Of a DNA stretch of 64,000 nucleotides, positions 20,012 to 34,506 are shown one piece after another. Location of the stretch: NCBI GenBank assembly GCA_033807695.1, contig CM066300.1, forward strand, positions 3,906,001 to 3,970,000. The letters run 5' to 3'. Every line of letters begins with the position of its first letter. Positions within the stretch are counted from its first letter, which is position 1. The notes below the pieces were generated by a model, which did not search any database, was not told where the DNA came from, and was given only the letters and a program-made list of their open reading frames with translations. Made by a program: the position numbers and the translations under genes. The stretch is from Daedaleopsis sinensis (Eukaryota; Basidiomycota; Agaricomycetes; Polyporales; Polyporaceae).

Positions 20012-22677
20012 TCAGTAGCCGTAATATGCGCGCTGAATAAACATCAGCATCGACAACATCGGACGACGTTTGTAGTGACATTTACCATACGGTCGCTGTA
20101 TGCACTTTCGTGAGAAGCGTTGTTGGAAGGAATGGAACGGAAGACTCACAAAAGCCAGATAACTTTGGATCCAGTCTTGCAGCCACGAAGAGTGACAATG
20201 TGTCCGCGAATGGACTCGTACAAGAGTGCCCTCTGATCCTTGTCGGCCTACGTCGACGTCAGCCGCAGTGATGAATCGAAGCACAAAACAGGCTCACGTT
20301 CGGGAGGACACTTGCGATTAACTGACTACCAGTCACGGACAAAGCGAGGTCTACAATCATGGCACGGCGAGCACTGAGGAAGCGAAGTTCAATGAAGGGC
20401 GCTATGATGATAGATGCCTATGACCGGACTTACCTCCTCGCCGGTTCGCACATGCGCTTGATAATCCTATCGAGAGTATCTTGGCCACCCTCCTTGAGAG
20501 CCTTCGTGATCGACTTGATGCCTTGTTCGTTGTTGGCGTACTCCAGGAGACCACCAAGCAAATGGTTCAACGCCAGATCACGATGCCTTTGGGAGCCATG
20601 CTCGAGGACTTCGAGAATGAGCGGTTAGCATATACGCATACGAAACAGACGAGTGTCAACTTACTGTGTTGAATACAGTAGGAGCCCCACTGGCTTTTGG
20701 CCACTTCGCCGAACACCATCGGACCCTGGTTGAGGATCTCATCGACGATGCCGTCTTTTGCGCCCTCTTCGAGGTTCTCGAACGCGTGCTGTCATGATGT
20801 TACTAAGAGATATGTCAAAGAAGACAAGACGGCAATGCATACCTGTACAACAAGGGACCCGGTCTCATGGCATGCCAAGGCTGCCCATTTGCCTTTCAAC
20901 GACTTGTTCACACTTGTGTCAAAGTCTGTAAGTAATTGAATCGCACAGAAATTGAAACTGTCACTCACTAGGCGAAGATGGGAGGAGCGGGGGCAGTCCA
21001 AGTCAGTTCCATGATCTGTGAGAACACGAGGTCAGGCAAATTACAGTATGTATCGCGAAGGTCGACACCGACCTTGCTCCACACGTGCGAGGCGTGTTTG
21101 TTGACCAGAGTTTGAGCTGGGTCCCCAAGCAACAGCTCAGACACGATGAGGAGGCGTACTTCCTCCTCACAGTCCAAGGCCTTCTGGAGCACATGGCAAC
21201 CATAGCAGTTGGTGGCCAAATCGACGACGCGTCCACTACACCGAACTATGAGCAATGCAAGGGGCTCACGTACACACCACACCCACCGCATGCATGTAAC
21301 AATCTTGCGCCGCTCTTCAACGCTCGACGTAGCTTCAAGACACCGCTGAACAGCCCAGTTTCCGAATCTAAAAACCACTCAGTACGGACCCGCGTGTATG
21401 AATGAAGAACACATACCTATGAGCCATCATCTCAAAGCCCTTCGAGCATATAGCGTCAACAATCTTTCCCCTCTCCTCGACATCGGCAACCTTGAGCTTT
21501 TGCTGGAGGAAGATCGATGCTTGCTGATCCGACGACTTGATGATTCGCGCGACGAAGAGATCATACGGAGGTGTAGACGATGGGTGCAACAGGGACAGGA
21601 AGTTGATAGGCTAGCAGGGATGAATCAGCCTTACGAGTCGCGCATACACGTCTCGTCTGATACTGACCTCGTGAGGCTGAGAAGAACTGTGCCGCTGAGA
21701 GGCTAGCTGCTGAGGCTGAGGCTGGGCGGAGCGGTAAACCGCCTCGTTCGCAGTGAAGGACAGACCCCGGTCCATGACGTCGTCAGCTTGAAGCCATTCA
21801 GAAGTTGTGCGGTAGCGCTGTCCGCCCCAGGTCAAGGGTGGCAGGGACGACGGAAGGACGTTGGTCTCCAGGCGGTTGCGTTCGGGCTGGGGCTGCGATT
21901 GGAAGGGGAGCTGTCCACGAGTCGGGGGGGCGCTCAAAAATGGCTCGAAAGTAGCAAAGTAACCGTTCTCGTAAGGTGAGGGTTGAGCGGCTTGAGTGGG
22001 GGGCCACAGACCCTGAGGCCCGTGCAGAGCGTCCTGGCCACGGTATCCCGACTCGAACATGAGAGAGTTAGGATCGCCGGGACGAATGACGCCATTGAAG
22101 TCGAATGTCGGAGGAAGCTTCTGGTCGAATGTCTTAGCAGGAGAGAGATCGGTGGGAGTGAGAAGAGCAGAGGTGGTAGAGATAGGCGATAAATCTGGAG
22201 ACGTAGGAGAATGAGCCATGTCGTTCCTGAACCTCGGAACGGGCCCGGGGGCGGGTCCGGGGGAGTTGAGGTTTAGCGACCGGAGTAGCTGCTCGACATG
22301 CTGAGAGAGGGCTTGAGTGGGTATATGCGCATACAGTGAGGATACAGGCGACATACACGTTCGTCCAGGATAGAGGGGAGCTTTTTGCGACCATCGCCAA
22401 TAGCACCGACGTCACGCCGGCGCTGGCCATCCGAGTCGAGCGGTCCGAAGACATCCTCGCTGCTCTGAGGGGCCGGGTAGGGCGGCGAACGATGTGAGTC
22501 AGGACGGATCCCGAGCCCGTCCATGAAGCTCGTCCTCGAGAAGACGTCGATGGCTTTTGTCCAGGCGGAGTCGGAAGGCTGCGGCTGCGGGGCCCAGATG
22601 GAGGCAGCGGAGGTGCGCGAAGAAGGGAGAGTGTCGAAGAGAGGAACGAAAGATTGAGAAGAAGTGGTTTGCTCCAT
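20012..22677 (-). CDS. Pumilio-repeat (PUF) RNA-binding protein
   Basis: Predicted cytoplasmic mRNA-binding regulator. The N-terminal half is disordered, Pro/Ser/Gln-rich (MEQTTSSQSFVPLFDTLPSS at the start). The C-terminal half holds eight Pumilio-type repeats recognised by their cores: FGNWAVQR, YGCHVLQK, ASHVWSK, GSLVVQH, GSYCIQH, GIKSITK, GSQLIAS and GSKVIWL. The protein ends FDRMRAYYGY. Several introns interrupt the repeats, including two very near the 3' end that split VIWLFDRM and RAYYGY. Repeats 1, 2, 4 and 5 keep the Gln expected at an RNA-reading position; repeats 3 and 6-8 do not. No RRM was found. It may belong with the atypical Puf1/Puf2 branch of yeast, but that is a guess. The ATG at 22677 is the first in frame; upstream is only a non-ATG extension. 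Confidence 0.9.
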
Positions 22678-24006
22678 GTCCGCCAGCAAAGAACGAATGG
22701 TGGGGGATGGAAAGAGGGCTGGATGAGGGAATGGGCGGGTTATATAGTTGACGGCTGGGACGAACCAAGCCCGAGTGACGGACGGGAGGGCTTAGAGTGC
22801 GTATTGACCAGGATTGGCGATGCGAGGGCCATATCGGGTTTGTTTTGAGCCTTCCCACGCGGTGCTGTCATTAAGGCGCAGGCCTTGTGTGTCAATCCAA
22901 ATGGCATACTCGATTATCACATCAACGTGATAAACAGCCCGAAGAAGCATCGAGGACGCACGCCGCCGGGGGCACACCGACACGTCCCGCCGGCTGCGAA
23001 TCATGTCCCGCCTGTGGCCGCTGCTCCCCCGCTTTTCGAGAGTCCGGGGAAGGCGCGAGGCGGGGGAGGGTACCTCCTCGAGCGGGCAGAGAGGTGTCAC
23101 GGATGACTGGGTGTGCTCGTCCGACGGACCAGTGTGTCGACGGCTGGGCGACATGACATGACCTATCACGACTTTTGTCAGAAGAGAGGAGCAACGATTC
23201 GGGTAGGAAGCACTCACCAGACGTGCCAGACGTCGGGAGTGACAGCAAGGTTTGGAACTCGCGTGGAAGGCCTCGCCCACCGACGGGAGCGGCGCAGGCC
23301 ACGCCCCAAGATGGAAATAATGCCATCGACGGCCCCCGCTTTCGGCTGCTGATCAGTGCATTCGTTTCGCAGCCTCGCAGGCTCCGGATGGACGTCCATG
23401 CATATGAGCAGGAAAGGACCGCGGGCGGTTCGGGGGGGAGACGACTGGGGCCGCGGGCGGGTGAGGATCGATCGACGCCCCGGGCAGTCCGTATGGGCGG
23501 GGTGAGGATCCAGGTGTCGTGCGCTGCCGTAGGCCTAGGGAGAAGCGCGAACGAAGATCGCCTGTTTATTTTGATGGGAGAAGCTGTCAGACTGGACGTC
23601 GATATACATGAGGCTACCAAATCCTGCCTCGTGGTGCCGAGTCTGCCCTAGCGGCTGGAGAACAGCGTGAACTTGGGGACGAACAGACGGCATCGGGTTA
23701 GAGTACGACGCACCACATGATCGCCGTGGGCAAGCGTACGCCAGCCCACTCCCGCGAACATTACTTCACCACAGTCACCCGAGTACCCACGTCCAAACAT
23801 TCAGCCACAAATCAGGTCAGATTACTTCCTTCGAATTGCTATATCCACCTTAGCGATACATGATTCGGATTTCCGAGAGCTACATTCGTCCAGCCTTCGT
23901 CTGACCAGATCGAGGGACTATAAGTAGTACAAGCACAACAGTGAGCACAGCGCAGAGCAAGGATACGCACGATGAGAACCGTATATCATCTACTAGATCA
24001 CAACCT
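22678..24006. other. Long intergenic region between PUF and SNF1 genes
   Basis: About 1.3 kb upstream of the PUF gene and downstream of SNF1, both on the minus strand. The part nearest the PUF ATG (22680-22860) is purine-rich on the plus strand, meaning a pyrimidine-rich leader for the gene. The frame at 22922-23620 on the minus strand has no ATG start, no domain and a low-complexity Arg/Pro/Ser composition, so it is not called. No repeats were seen. Confidence 0.4.
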
Positions 24007-26280
<2,274 letters not shown>

Positions 26281-26466
26281 GATGGGTTCGAGGTGCGTTC
26301 GCGCAGGACCAGGGGGCGTTCGGCGCGAGGAGAACGGTAGAGAGAGCCGGGCGCTCAGCCGCACAGAGGCTGCGAGCTCACTGTCAGCGCTAAGCGCTAG
26401 ACCGGGAGAGACTGTTGTACCTTGTTTGTCTCTAGTGGCGCTGTCGTACCTCGCCCGCGAACCACG
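26281..26466. promoter_or_regulatory. 186-bp bidirectional promoter of SNF1 and MFS transporter
   Basis: Only 186 bp separate the SNF1 ATG (minus) from the MFS transporter ATG (plus), so both promoters and leaders must share this segment. It is GC-rich without an evident TATA box. It contains an agcgctaagcgct stretch (about 26387-26399) with two AGCGCT copies, each self-complementary. No Mig1-type SYGGRG site was scored with certainty. Confidence 0.6.
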
Positions 26467-28142
26467 ATGAACTCCCGGGGCGACGTCCTGGACCTTCATA
26501 ATCTTCACAGCCGTGGCGGCCAGCCAGAAAACAGTGCGGAAGTGGAGTCGAACTCGAGGAACGATGTGGACGAGTCCGAAGCTCCGTACACGCTGGAACC
26601 CACCCGCAGATATCAATGTCTGCTCCTTCTCGCAGGGTTTATGATGACCTTCCATGTCATCGGCATCAACTCTGTCTATGGCCTCTTCCAGGTTTATTCG
26701 TTCTGCATGACAACCAGCTGTAACTGACGTACTCTTCCTGCCCGTTACAGGAATTCTACACCTCTCCGCAGACAGATATCCGAGCTGCGGAGGGGCAGGA
26801 TGCCCTCGTTTCCCTCGTCGGCACGATCGGAAGCGGTCTAACCTGGAGCGGCAGCATCTTCGTCAACCCGATGATTGGCAAATACGACAACGTGAAGCTC
26901 ATCTCGCTCACCGGCGCATTCCTCATGAGCACCGGCATCGTCTTGGCCAGCTTCTGTACCGAGGTGCGTCTGTGCGTCCATTCCGGTTTTCTCCGGAGAC
27001 TTAACCAATCCCGCGCCGGTCCCAACAGCTGTGGCAGCTCTTCCTCACGCAGGGCCTCCTTTACGGGATAGGCTCCAGCATGTATTACTTTCCGCTGATG
27101 TCCCTCACCCCTGCATACTTCGACAGGAACCGGGGTGCCGCCATGGGAGTCGTTCTCGCCGGCAGCGGCGTAGGCGGCCTGGTACTATCGCCGGTCTTCC
27201 ACACCCTCCTGACTCGTCTCGGCATCCGCTGGGCTCTGCGCATCCTGGGCCTCTGGAATTTCGTATTGAGTATCCCCATCTCCAGCGTGCTGACGAAGAA
27301 ATACGGGGCCGCCGCCAGTGCCTCAGGCCGGACGCGAGTCAGTATGGCGCTCGTCAAGCGCGGCACGTTCATCCTGCAGGTGTGTACGCGTGTCATCCTG
27401 CCAACGACAGCGGACAGGCCGGCTTCCCGTCACTCACCCCGCTCGGCCAGTCGTTTGGTGCCTTCCTACAGGCGGCAGGGAACACCGTGCCCGTCTACTT
27501 CCTCACCACGTACTCGATCTCGATCCTCTCGTACTCGAGCTCGACCGGGAGTTTGCTACTCGCGGTCAACACCGCAGTCAATAGCGCCGCACGGGTAGGA
27601 ATGGGGATACTCGCCGACCGGGTCGGTCGTCAGAACACTATGATCCTGAGTGTGAGTCATGGATATCTGGATGTTCTGCCCGCAGATGCGGTCGACAGCT
27701 CGCTTTTTATCCATGACAGGTCATCATGTCGGCGATCTCAGTATTCGCGTTCTGGTACGACTCCGACCGCGCGCGGTTCATCGCGTTCATCGTCTCCTAC
27801 GGTGTCCTCGCTGGAGGATACAACGCGCTTCTGCCGACGACCATCACGGAGGTTTACGGAGTGCAGAACTATGCGAGCGTGAACGGCTTGTTCTACTTCA
27901 TCCGCGGCCTCGGTGCACTCTTCGGTGCCCCTATAGCCGGCGTGATACTGGGAAGTCACCAGCGTGGCGCTAGCGTGGGGATGTCAAGCAGCAGCGACGC
28001 GCTTGGAGTGGAAGCTCTGAGAAGCCGATACAACGAAGTGGCGGCGTATGGAGGGGCCCTTCTCATGGCTGCTGGGTTCTGTGTAGCGTATGTTCGCTGG
28101 CTGGATGCACGGGACAAAGGAGGATGGAAATGGAGGGCCTGA
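26467..28142 (+). CDS. MFS transporter, monocarboxylate (MCT) type
   Basis: Plasma-membrane proton-coupled carrier of the fungal monocarboxylate transporter-like group; substrate unknown. A hydrophilic N-terminus (MNSRGDVLDLHNLHSRGG) precedes about 12 spans. Span 1 is CLLLLAGFMMTFHVIGINSV, directly followed by YGLFQEFYTSP, the MCT-type start of the first loop. Later come GLLYGIGSSMYYFPLMSL, FDRNRGAAMGVVLAGSGVGG (a loop 4-5 motif typical of MCTs), the loop 6-7 basic region, ARVGMGILADRVGRQN (loop 8-9) and FYFIRGLGALFGAPIAGVIL. The protein ends in a short basic tail, KGGWKWRA. Four short introns: about 26691-26749, 26963-27027, 27380-27417 and 27650-27720. The ATG is the first in frame. It is head-to-head with SNF1. 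Confidence 0.9.
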
Positions 28143-31052
28143 CCCTGGCTGGTCTTCCTGGCTGCCACGTAATATTCACCTAACGATGATGCCCTCGCAC
28201 CCAATTGGGGTGGCTTCGAAGTTCGCACAGGAAGGAGAGTGTGGCTAAGGGGAGTGGCATTGGATGATGCTAGGGTACAAGGTACAGCATATGAAAGTTC
28301 GGTGTGTATGTCCCAGAACTACGAGCAAACCCAAGATAAGGCGGCCACAAAGGCCGAGGGTACGCTCAACTCTACTAAGACGGTACTCGTCCGGAGCCCT
28401 GTGATCCCCGCAACCTCACAACGAGGCCGCGAGGCAGGTCAGCCGGAGAGCGTTGATATTCCACGACCGTAACAGACGCGACACGTAGGTGAATCGGTGA
28501 AGAGCCTTGACTTGGTACGTGGGGCAGACAGAGATGTATGAACGCGGAAGAAAATGACGTACCACGATTGAAAGTTCACAAGAAAGAAGACGCGGTTCAG
28601 GGGAGGAGATGGCACCGTGCACGAAGTCGAACGTTTCGACCAGAAGATATCTAATAGACACCGTCGTCGAGGCTGAGAAGACCGTGACGGGCTGCACTGG
28701 CGAAGCCGTCGCGGAAGGTGGTGGTCGAGGACAAGGACACAGTGGCCGCATCTGCGCGCTCAAAACTTAAAACAATATTCCCACGTTAGTGATGAGACGG
28801 GCCCGGACCGCCAATTTTGGTTGTCCTGCGACGTCACGACGGTCAGTGTCACGGTCAGGCTCGCTCTCCGCCAGTATCCCGGATCCTACTACGTTCCTGC
28901 CCTCCTCCTGCTTTCTTTGACTGGACCCTGAGCGCTGAGCAGGCGTTGACGCCACTTACGAGAATCACTGATCTCCTACTCAAGGCCACATTGTTGTTCA
29001 AAACCGGGGTCGCCTCGCCGCGCACAATCTAGTACATGCATGCATTTCCTGGAACGCTTCGCGAATTCCTTTCACTTGCAGCCTGTACATCTGCCGCTTT
29101 TCGAATTCGACTCTCGTGATATGACTATGGAAGACACTCTTCGACACGTCTTTGGAGCTAACTGTGGAGTCTCAGCCTAAGCTCGACGTTGATGGACTGA
29201 CATCGTGTGCTGGTTAGATCAAGCGACGACGTGCGGCTCTGAATAGACTATCCACGGGTATGTCGCCTCTCACGCATATTCTCCAGATGCTGAAATCTTG
29301 TCTTAGTCAGCTGTAGGAACGCTCACTTATGCAAGGATTGGCATGCGTGTACTAGGTATATGATTCTCTTTACGGCATCCTGGGTCTAGGGCCACGACCG
29401 TGAACTCACCACTGGTCCACACCGCCCGTGCCACCGGAGTGTGGATGCTACGTTCCAATTATCGGCCAGGGTGTGGTCACAAGCACGCCGCTCGGTTGCC
29501 TTCGACGCCCATGCTATCATCCAGGTGTCCAGCGACAGATGCAAACTGCCATAACGACACTAAACCCTACTAACGCACTTTATCAAAATCGACAGAAAGA
29601 GATAAACACTGGATTGATTTCGCGGCTACATTCTGATGTGTGTCTTATTTGCTATTTCTAGCGGACGCGAAGTCAAAACTCCGCCCGGTAGAGCTGACAT
29701 GCCGCCTCGGTAATGTTAGCATATGTCGTTTGCTGCGTATGGGTAACATGCTGATATTTTCCCTCCCGCCCACTCTCAACGGGTACCTTTGTCATCCCTC
29801 CTCCTGAACAAAGAACCCCCGCGTATGATCGTACCATTAGGGCGCTCCCAGTGGACGTGGTTCGACGCACCATAGGAGCCGTTTGACAACTTCCAGCTCT
29901 GCGCTCTACGCATACTCGGTGCCGAGCCAATTCACGGGGCTCCGCCTTCCTATACGCACCTCGGCCGTTAGTCATGGCCACTTCCGCCGTGCTGTTCTGA
30001 TTACAGCCGTGTAGTATCACACAGGCAGACGTCCCGGCAAAGTCGTCGCTTTCTTGTCCATAGCCTCATCCAGGTACGGCGGACGCGCTCGTTCTGCGGC
30101 CTTTCTCGGTGTTCCTTACGCCGCTAGGCGTTCCATCGAGCTTCCAGAAGGTCCCGTTCCTCGGGCAGCATGAGACGGGCTTTCTGCGCGATGCGCGCCG
30201 CTCGCAGTGAACGAATCTACCAGCTGTGACGAACTGTGGCCTCGTGCTAGTCCATTGTAACCTCGCAGGCCTTTTCGGGGATCAGAGTGGTTTCTACGGT
30301 GCGTACCCCGTATCTCTGTCTGCGCACGCGGTGCGAAGGTTTTGTCACGTTTGACACAACGAACACGTCTTCCGTACGTAGGCAGTTATTTTCTGTGTCC
30401 GAACGGTGCCCATCTATCAGACGGAAGACTGAGCCGCGCCGCGCCGCGCTGAGCGACTTAGGCCGGACAACGCTGCGGCGCCCGCCCACGTAGCATGGAA
30501 GGCAGAACCCTGACGGAGTAACAAATCGACACTGCGCCCGCCTTTCCGAAACACTTCGCTCGCCCGACAGCAAACCCGGACGCACGTCCTAGCTTGAACG
30601 GCCTCGAACGTACCTGTGGCCAATCAGGCGAGAGCGATCTGGGGGAGTACGGCCATCGAACCTCCATCATGGCCACACTCCTAGCGGACCGACAGCGCAT
30701 ACAGTTCTTACTCTCGCTCGCCGAACTTCCTCCCCCTCCTCCTCCTCACACACCCACACGCCCACACGTATACCCACACACTCGCCCTACAGGTCCGAGG
30801 TGCGCAGGCCCCGATCGACGCTCGTGCGTCTCTCGGCGGTGTGTGGAATATCGAATGCACGAACACCCTCGGGCTGTGGGGGACTCGGCCGAACTTGCGA
30901 CGCCACAGAAGATGCGCCGACTATGCTCGATTCTCCGCCGCCGTGTTCTCGACTCTGCACCCTGCACATTTCAGACAGCGTCGTTACGCACTCGTGTCGC
31001 CGCACGGGCGAGCACGAGCACCGTTGTGCCACCGTACGATGGCACACTGAGA
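28143..31052. other. 2.9-kb gene-free stretch
   Basis: I see no supported gene. Short frames on both strands lack domains, splice structure or codon-like composition. The plus-strand frame at 30594-31664 is largely antisense to the amidohydrolase. CpG is common and there is no TpA-rich bias, so this does not look like sequence eroded by repeat-induced point mutation. A CT-rich tract with cacacccacacgcccacacg repeats lies near 30735-30785. The right end should contain the 3' region of the amidohydrolase gene. No terminal repeats or transposase motifs were recognised. Confidence 0.4.
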
Positions 31053-33284
31053 CTACACGAGTTCCCGCCCGCCCCGTTTGACAATTCGCCCCGCCTTCAT
31101 GACGAACACGATGCTCGCCTTGTCGACCGCGGCCTCGAAGTTCCCGTCCAGATCGCCGCTCGTAGCCACAATGTCTGCAGCGAACCCCCGCTTGATCACT
31201 CCGAACGGCACCTCGTTGTCTCCCACCTCGCGCGCGTCTTCTTCCAACTCCGCCACCCGCGCCACCCGCGCCGTGCCTTCCTTCCCTTCCCAAGCCGTGC
31301 TCCGGGTGGCCCGCCAGCCGCCGAGCGTCGCCCACCGCAGGACGTGCCGCCAGTCGGCCCCGAGCCGCACCATGAGCTTAAGCTCCAGCGCGTTGTCCCC
31401 GTGCGGGAACGGACCCGTGTCCCCGCCGCATGCGACGTTCTGCATGCCGGCCCGCAGTGCTTTCTGGAAGTTCTGCGCCGCCCTGTCCCACGACCCGCCA
31501 GGGAGCTTTGCCGTGTCCATGGTGTAGAACACGGAGAGCGTGGGTACCCATATGACGTCGGACTTCACGACGGCGGCCATAAGCTCGTCCGGTATCTCGT
31601 TGCCGTGCTCGAGCGTGTCGACGCCGCCGTTCTCGGGCAGGAGCTCTGCCCGCCATGTGTGTGAGTGTGCGGCGACTTTGACGTCCAGCTGCCGTGCAGT
31701 GGCGACGAGCGCACTGAGCTCCTTGGTGGAGAACGTCTGGAGCGAAGCGCCAGAGGTCTTCTTCGACACGTCTGCCATACGCGTGCGGATGCGATAGTCT
31801 GCATACGAGTCACAAGGCGTAAGTCGCAGCACATTGTATCGTCGGCCACAGAGCGCTGACCTGCGTACACCTGTATATTGAATTCAGCTGTCCGAGTCCG
31901 GGTGTCCGTTTATAGGAGATCCACGCTACCTTGATCCAGTCTGCCCCTGCATCGATCTGCTTGCGGACAGCCTTTATGCACTCTGCTTCCCCGTCCACAA
32001 ATACAGCCCCGGTCACACACTCCACTCCGTCCTGGTGCAAATGCAGGCTGCTTTTCGGGCCTGCGCCCGTGAGACGCGAGAGTCCAGACGACTCCTCAGC
32101 CTCGGTGCCACCCCAAAAGAGTCCAGAACACACCGTAGCTCCCGCTCGCGATTATAGCGCGGTTTGCGCAGAAATACCGCGGCCCAGGAATGAGTGGGTC
32201 CGGACCAGACAGACACTTCCTGAGGTGAATGTCGGCGTCTTCGGCGCCTTCTGTTCCTAGGTCCCTGTGGACGGAGATTTAGTGCACGGGGCGAATATGA
32301 TACTAGATAGACGTCATGGGTCCCGCCCCCCGCATCCTCGCGCGGGCGAGGCTCGGACTGTGACGAGCGCAGAACGATCTGGGGCGTGACAACTAGGCCT
32401 GTGGCCGATATGAATGAACAGAGCACGCACCGCACGGTTGTGTAGCCTGCCATTAATGTCCGTTTCGCGTGGACGGTGGCCCGCACAGTGCGCTCGACCA
32501 GGCTCTCCTTGGTCAATTGGTCCTCCCATGTGGTTTCGGCGTATGGGTGGAGAAACACTGCAGAGTCCGGTCAGATCACATAACCTCATGCCACCGCCTG
32601 CCAGCTCTCAGACTCTAAGATCGGGCGCCACACGTGCAGCTGCTTACCGCACGCGAGAGTCTATTCGACTCCGGTTGATCGAGGAAGGGCCACGATACTG
32701 CGAGCCTGCCCACACCGTGCACTGTAGTACCCGTACATCGTGCATCATAACCGTTCAGCGATCGATCCCAATGCCCGACGACGGGGTATCGAGAAGCGCC
32801 ATGCAAGGAAGCACTCACTGTGCACATGCGCATCTACGAGCCCGGGGAAGACAGTCGCAGAGCGCAGGTCGACGACGGCATCCGCGTCGGCAAAGTCCAC
32901 TTTGTGAGCCTCGAGCTGCTGGTCCGAGTACGGCTGCACGTCTACGACGAGCCCCGAGTCGTGCGAGACGGTGACCACGCGCCGGGGCAGCAGCTGCAGC
33001 GTGTCGGGGTCGAAGAGCTGCCCGGCGTAGATCCTCACGAGGCGCCCCTCTGCTGGGCTCGAGGACGATCGCGCCCCCGGCGGGTCCGCTCCGAGTCCGC
33101 GGGGCACGTTCGGGGTCACGCCCAGCGCGCTGTCCACTGCGATCGCGGTGCTGCTGGCCATGCTCGAGGTCACGGCGCCGGCTGGCGTTGGCATCGGGGA
33201 AGAGGGGTCTGAGGTTGTGGGTCGCGTGTCCGAAGGCGAAGACGGGTGCGTGGACGGTGAATGCTTCGGGAGGTGCATATGCAT
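31053..33284 (-). CDS. Amidohydrolase, imidazolonepropionase/prolidase-like
   Basis: Metal-dependent hydrolase of the amidohydrolase superfamily; substrate unknown. After a Ser/Pro-rich N-terminus (MHMHLPKHSPSTHPSSPSD) the conserved part starts at LVRIYAGQLFDPDTLQLL. Metal-site motifs appear in order: FPGLVDAHVH then MFLHPYAETTW (HxH), GADWIKVYADYR (carboxylated-Lys position), VAAHSHT, VDTLEHGNEI and VACGGDTGPFPHG (Asp). The C-terminus has FAADIVATSGDLDGN and MKAGRIVKRGGREL, typical of the beta-sandwich that closes this fold. Introns include a long one (32558-32818, 261 nt) whose 5' exon ends just after the HxH motif, then about 32262-32430, 32054-32125 and 31798-31932. Start 33284 is the first ATG; the next useful Met (MPTPAGAV) is possible because the leader is not conserved. 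No signal peptide, so probably cytosolic. Confidence 0.88.
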
Positions 33285-34506
33285 GCTGCCACGGTCACCG
33301 GGGCTGGGCTAAGGTTTAGAACGGCTGCGCACGGATACACACGCCCAGTGAGCGATATCGAGGCGGGCGAGCAGCGAGCACCCTTCTTGTCGAGAAACCA
33401 CTCGGGAGTCGGACTGCAGGACGATATCTTGGCGTGGGTGCAGGGCCGCACTGCGTCCTCCGCATCTGTTTATCCCGGCGGGCCGGAGCGGGCCGGACGG
33501 AGACGGAGGAGACGGAGGAGCGGACTTGGATCGGCGCAAACTATGCAAGCTTCCGTCACGGAGCTCGCGCGACGTTTCGTTGGCTACCTCCACGCATTTC
33601 TATAGGGCCAAACAAGCCTCGACGGCCACTGCCAACGGGCTACAGCCACATCAACGCCATCATGCGACACGTCCGACGACCCGCAGCGCGTCTGCCGCAA
33701 ACTCCGTGCACGACACTAGGCACTGTGTGGCAACCAGGTGAACGACCGAGACACGGATAAGACCGACGGCGAACAGCGACGCCAAAGGAGACGGAGCATC
33801 ATGCATCAGGAAGCGTGTCCAGCTGGGGTCCGCAAGGGACGCGCACGGACTTGCCAAACAAGAGAAAACGGGTGAGCCGCCACACCATCGACGTGCACGG
33901 AGCACGGAGACGGAAATAGACGTACGCAGCCAGCCGCCCTTCGCGGAGCAGGACGAGGACCGACAGCGGGGATGCAGCCCAGTCTAACCTGTGCAAGGAC
34001 CGATGGGCCGCGCACGGGGCCACCCAAGCCACACACGCGAGATGCAGATCCCTCCCGCGCGCATGCGATCCATGGGGGCGCACATGTGGCCACCGGAAAT
34101 GAAAGCGAAAGGGCAGGCCCCGTCATATATGGGAATGAGGATCACATATGCGTACAATGTGGCACAGTCAAACACAACACAAGACAATTTGTCAGCACGA
34201 CCACCGCCAGGCGCGACGCGCGTGCGCCGCGGGTACTACAGTCCGGATCGGAACCACCACCGTATAGTAAATAGGACGTGACGTATGGAGATATGTGAGA
34301 GGTGAGGGGATGTGAAGATGGGAGGGGTATCATATTTGTACAGTGTGAGGGGCGAGCATGAGCTAGCGAGTCAGTCTATGGATGCAACCACGTCCGTGCA
34401 ACTATGATACATCTGTGGATATAAATAGATCAAACGCGGCCCAGAAAATGTTCGTTTGGCTGGGTCGTAAATGGTAAAACGTGAGCACCCATGCCCGCAC
34501 CTAATG
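33285..34506. other. Intergenic, upstream of amidohydrolase
   Basis: About 1.2 kb carrying the promoter of the amidohydrolase (minus strand) and the 3' region of the F-box-like gene (also minus). Overlapping short frames on both strands show no domain. No TATA box, repeat or mobile element could be defended. Confidence 0.4.

Noticed and set aside
22922..23620. 232-codon minus-strand frame upstream of the PUF gene
   Set aside because: Non-ATG start, low-complexity Arg/Ser/Pro composition, no domain, and open frames on the opposite strand too.
30594..31664. 356-codon plus-strand open frame
   Set aside because: Antisense over much of its length to the amidohydrolase; Arg/Pro-rich with no domain, a by-product of GC-rich codons on the other strand. 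It also lacks an ATG-supported, conserved start.
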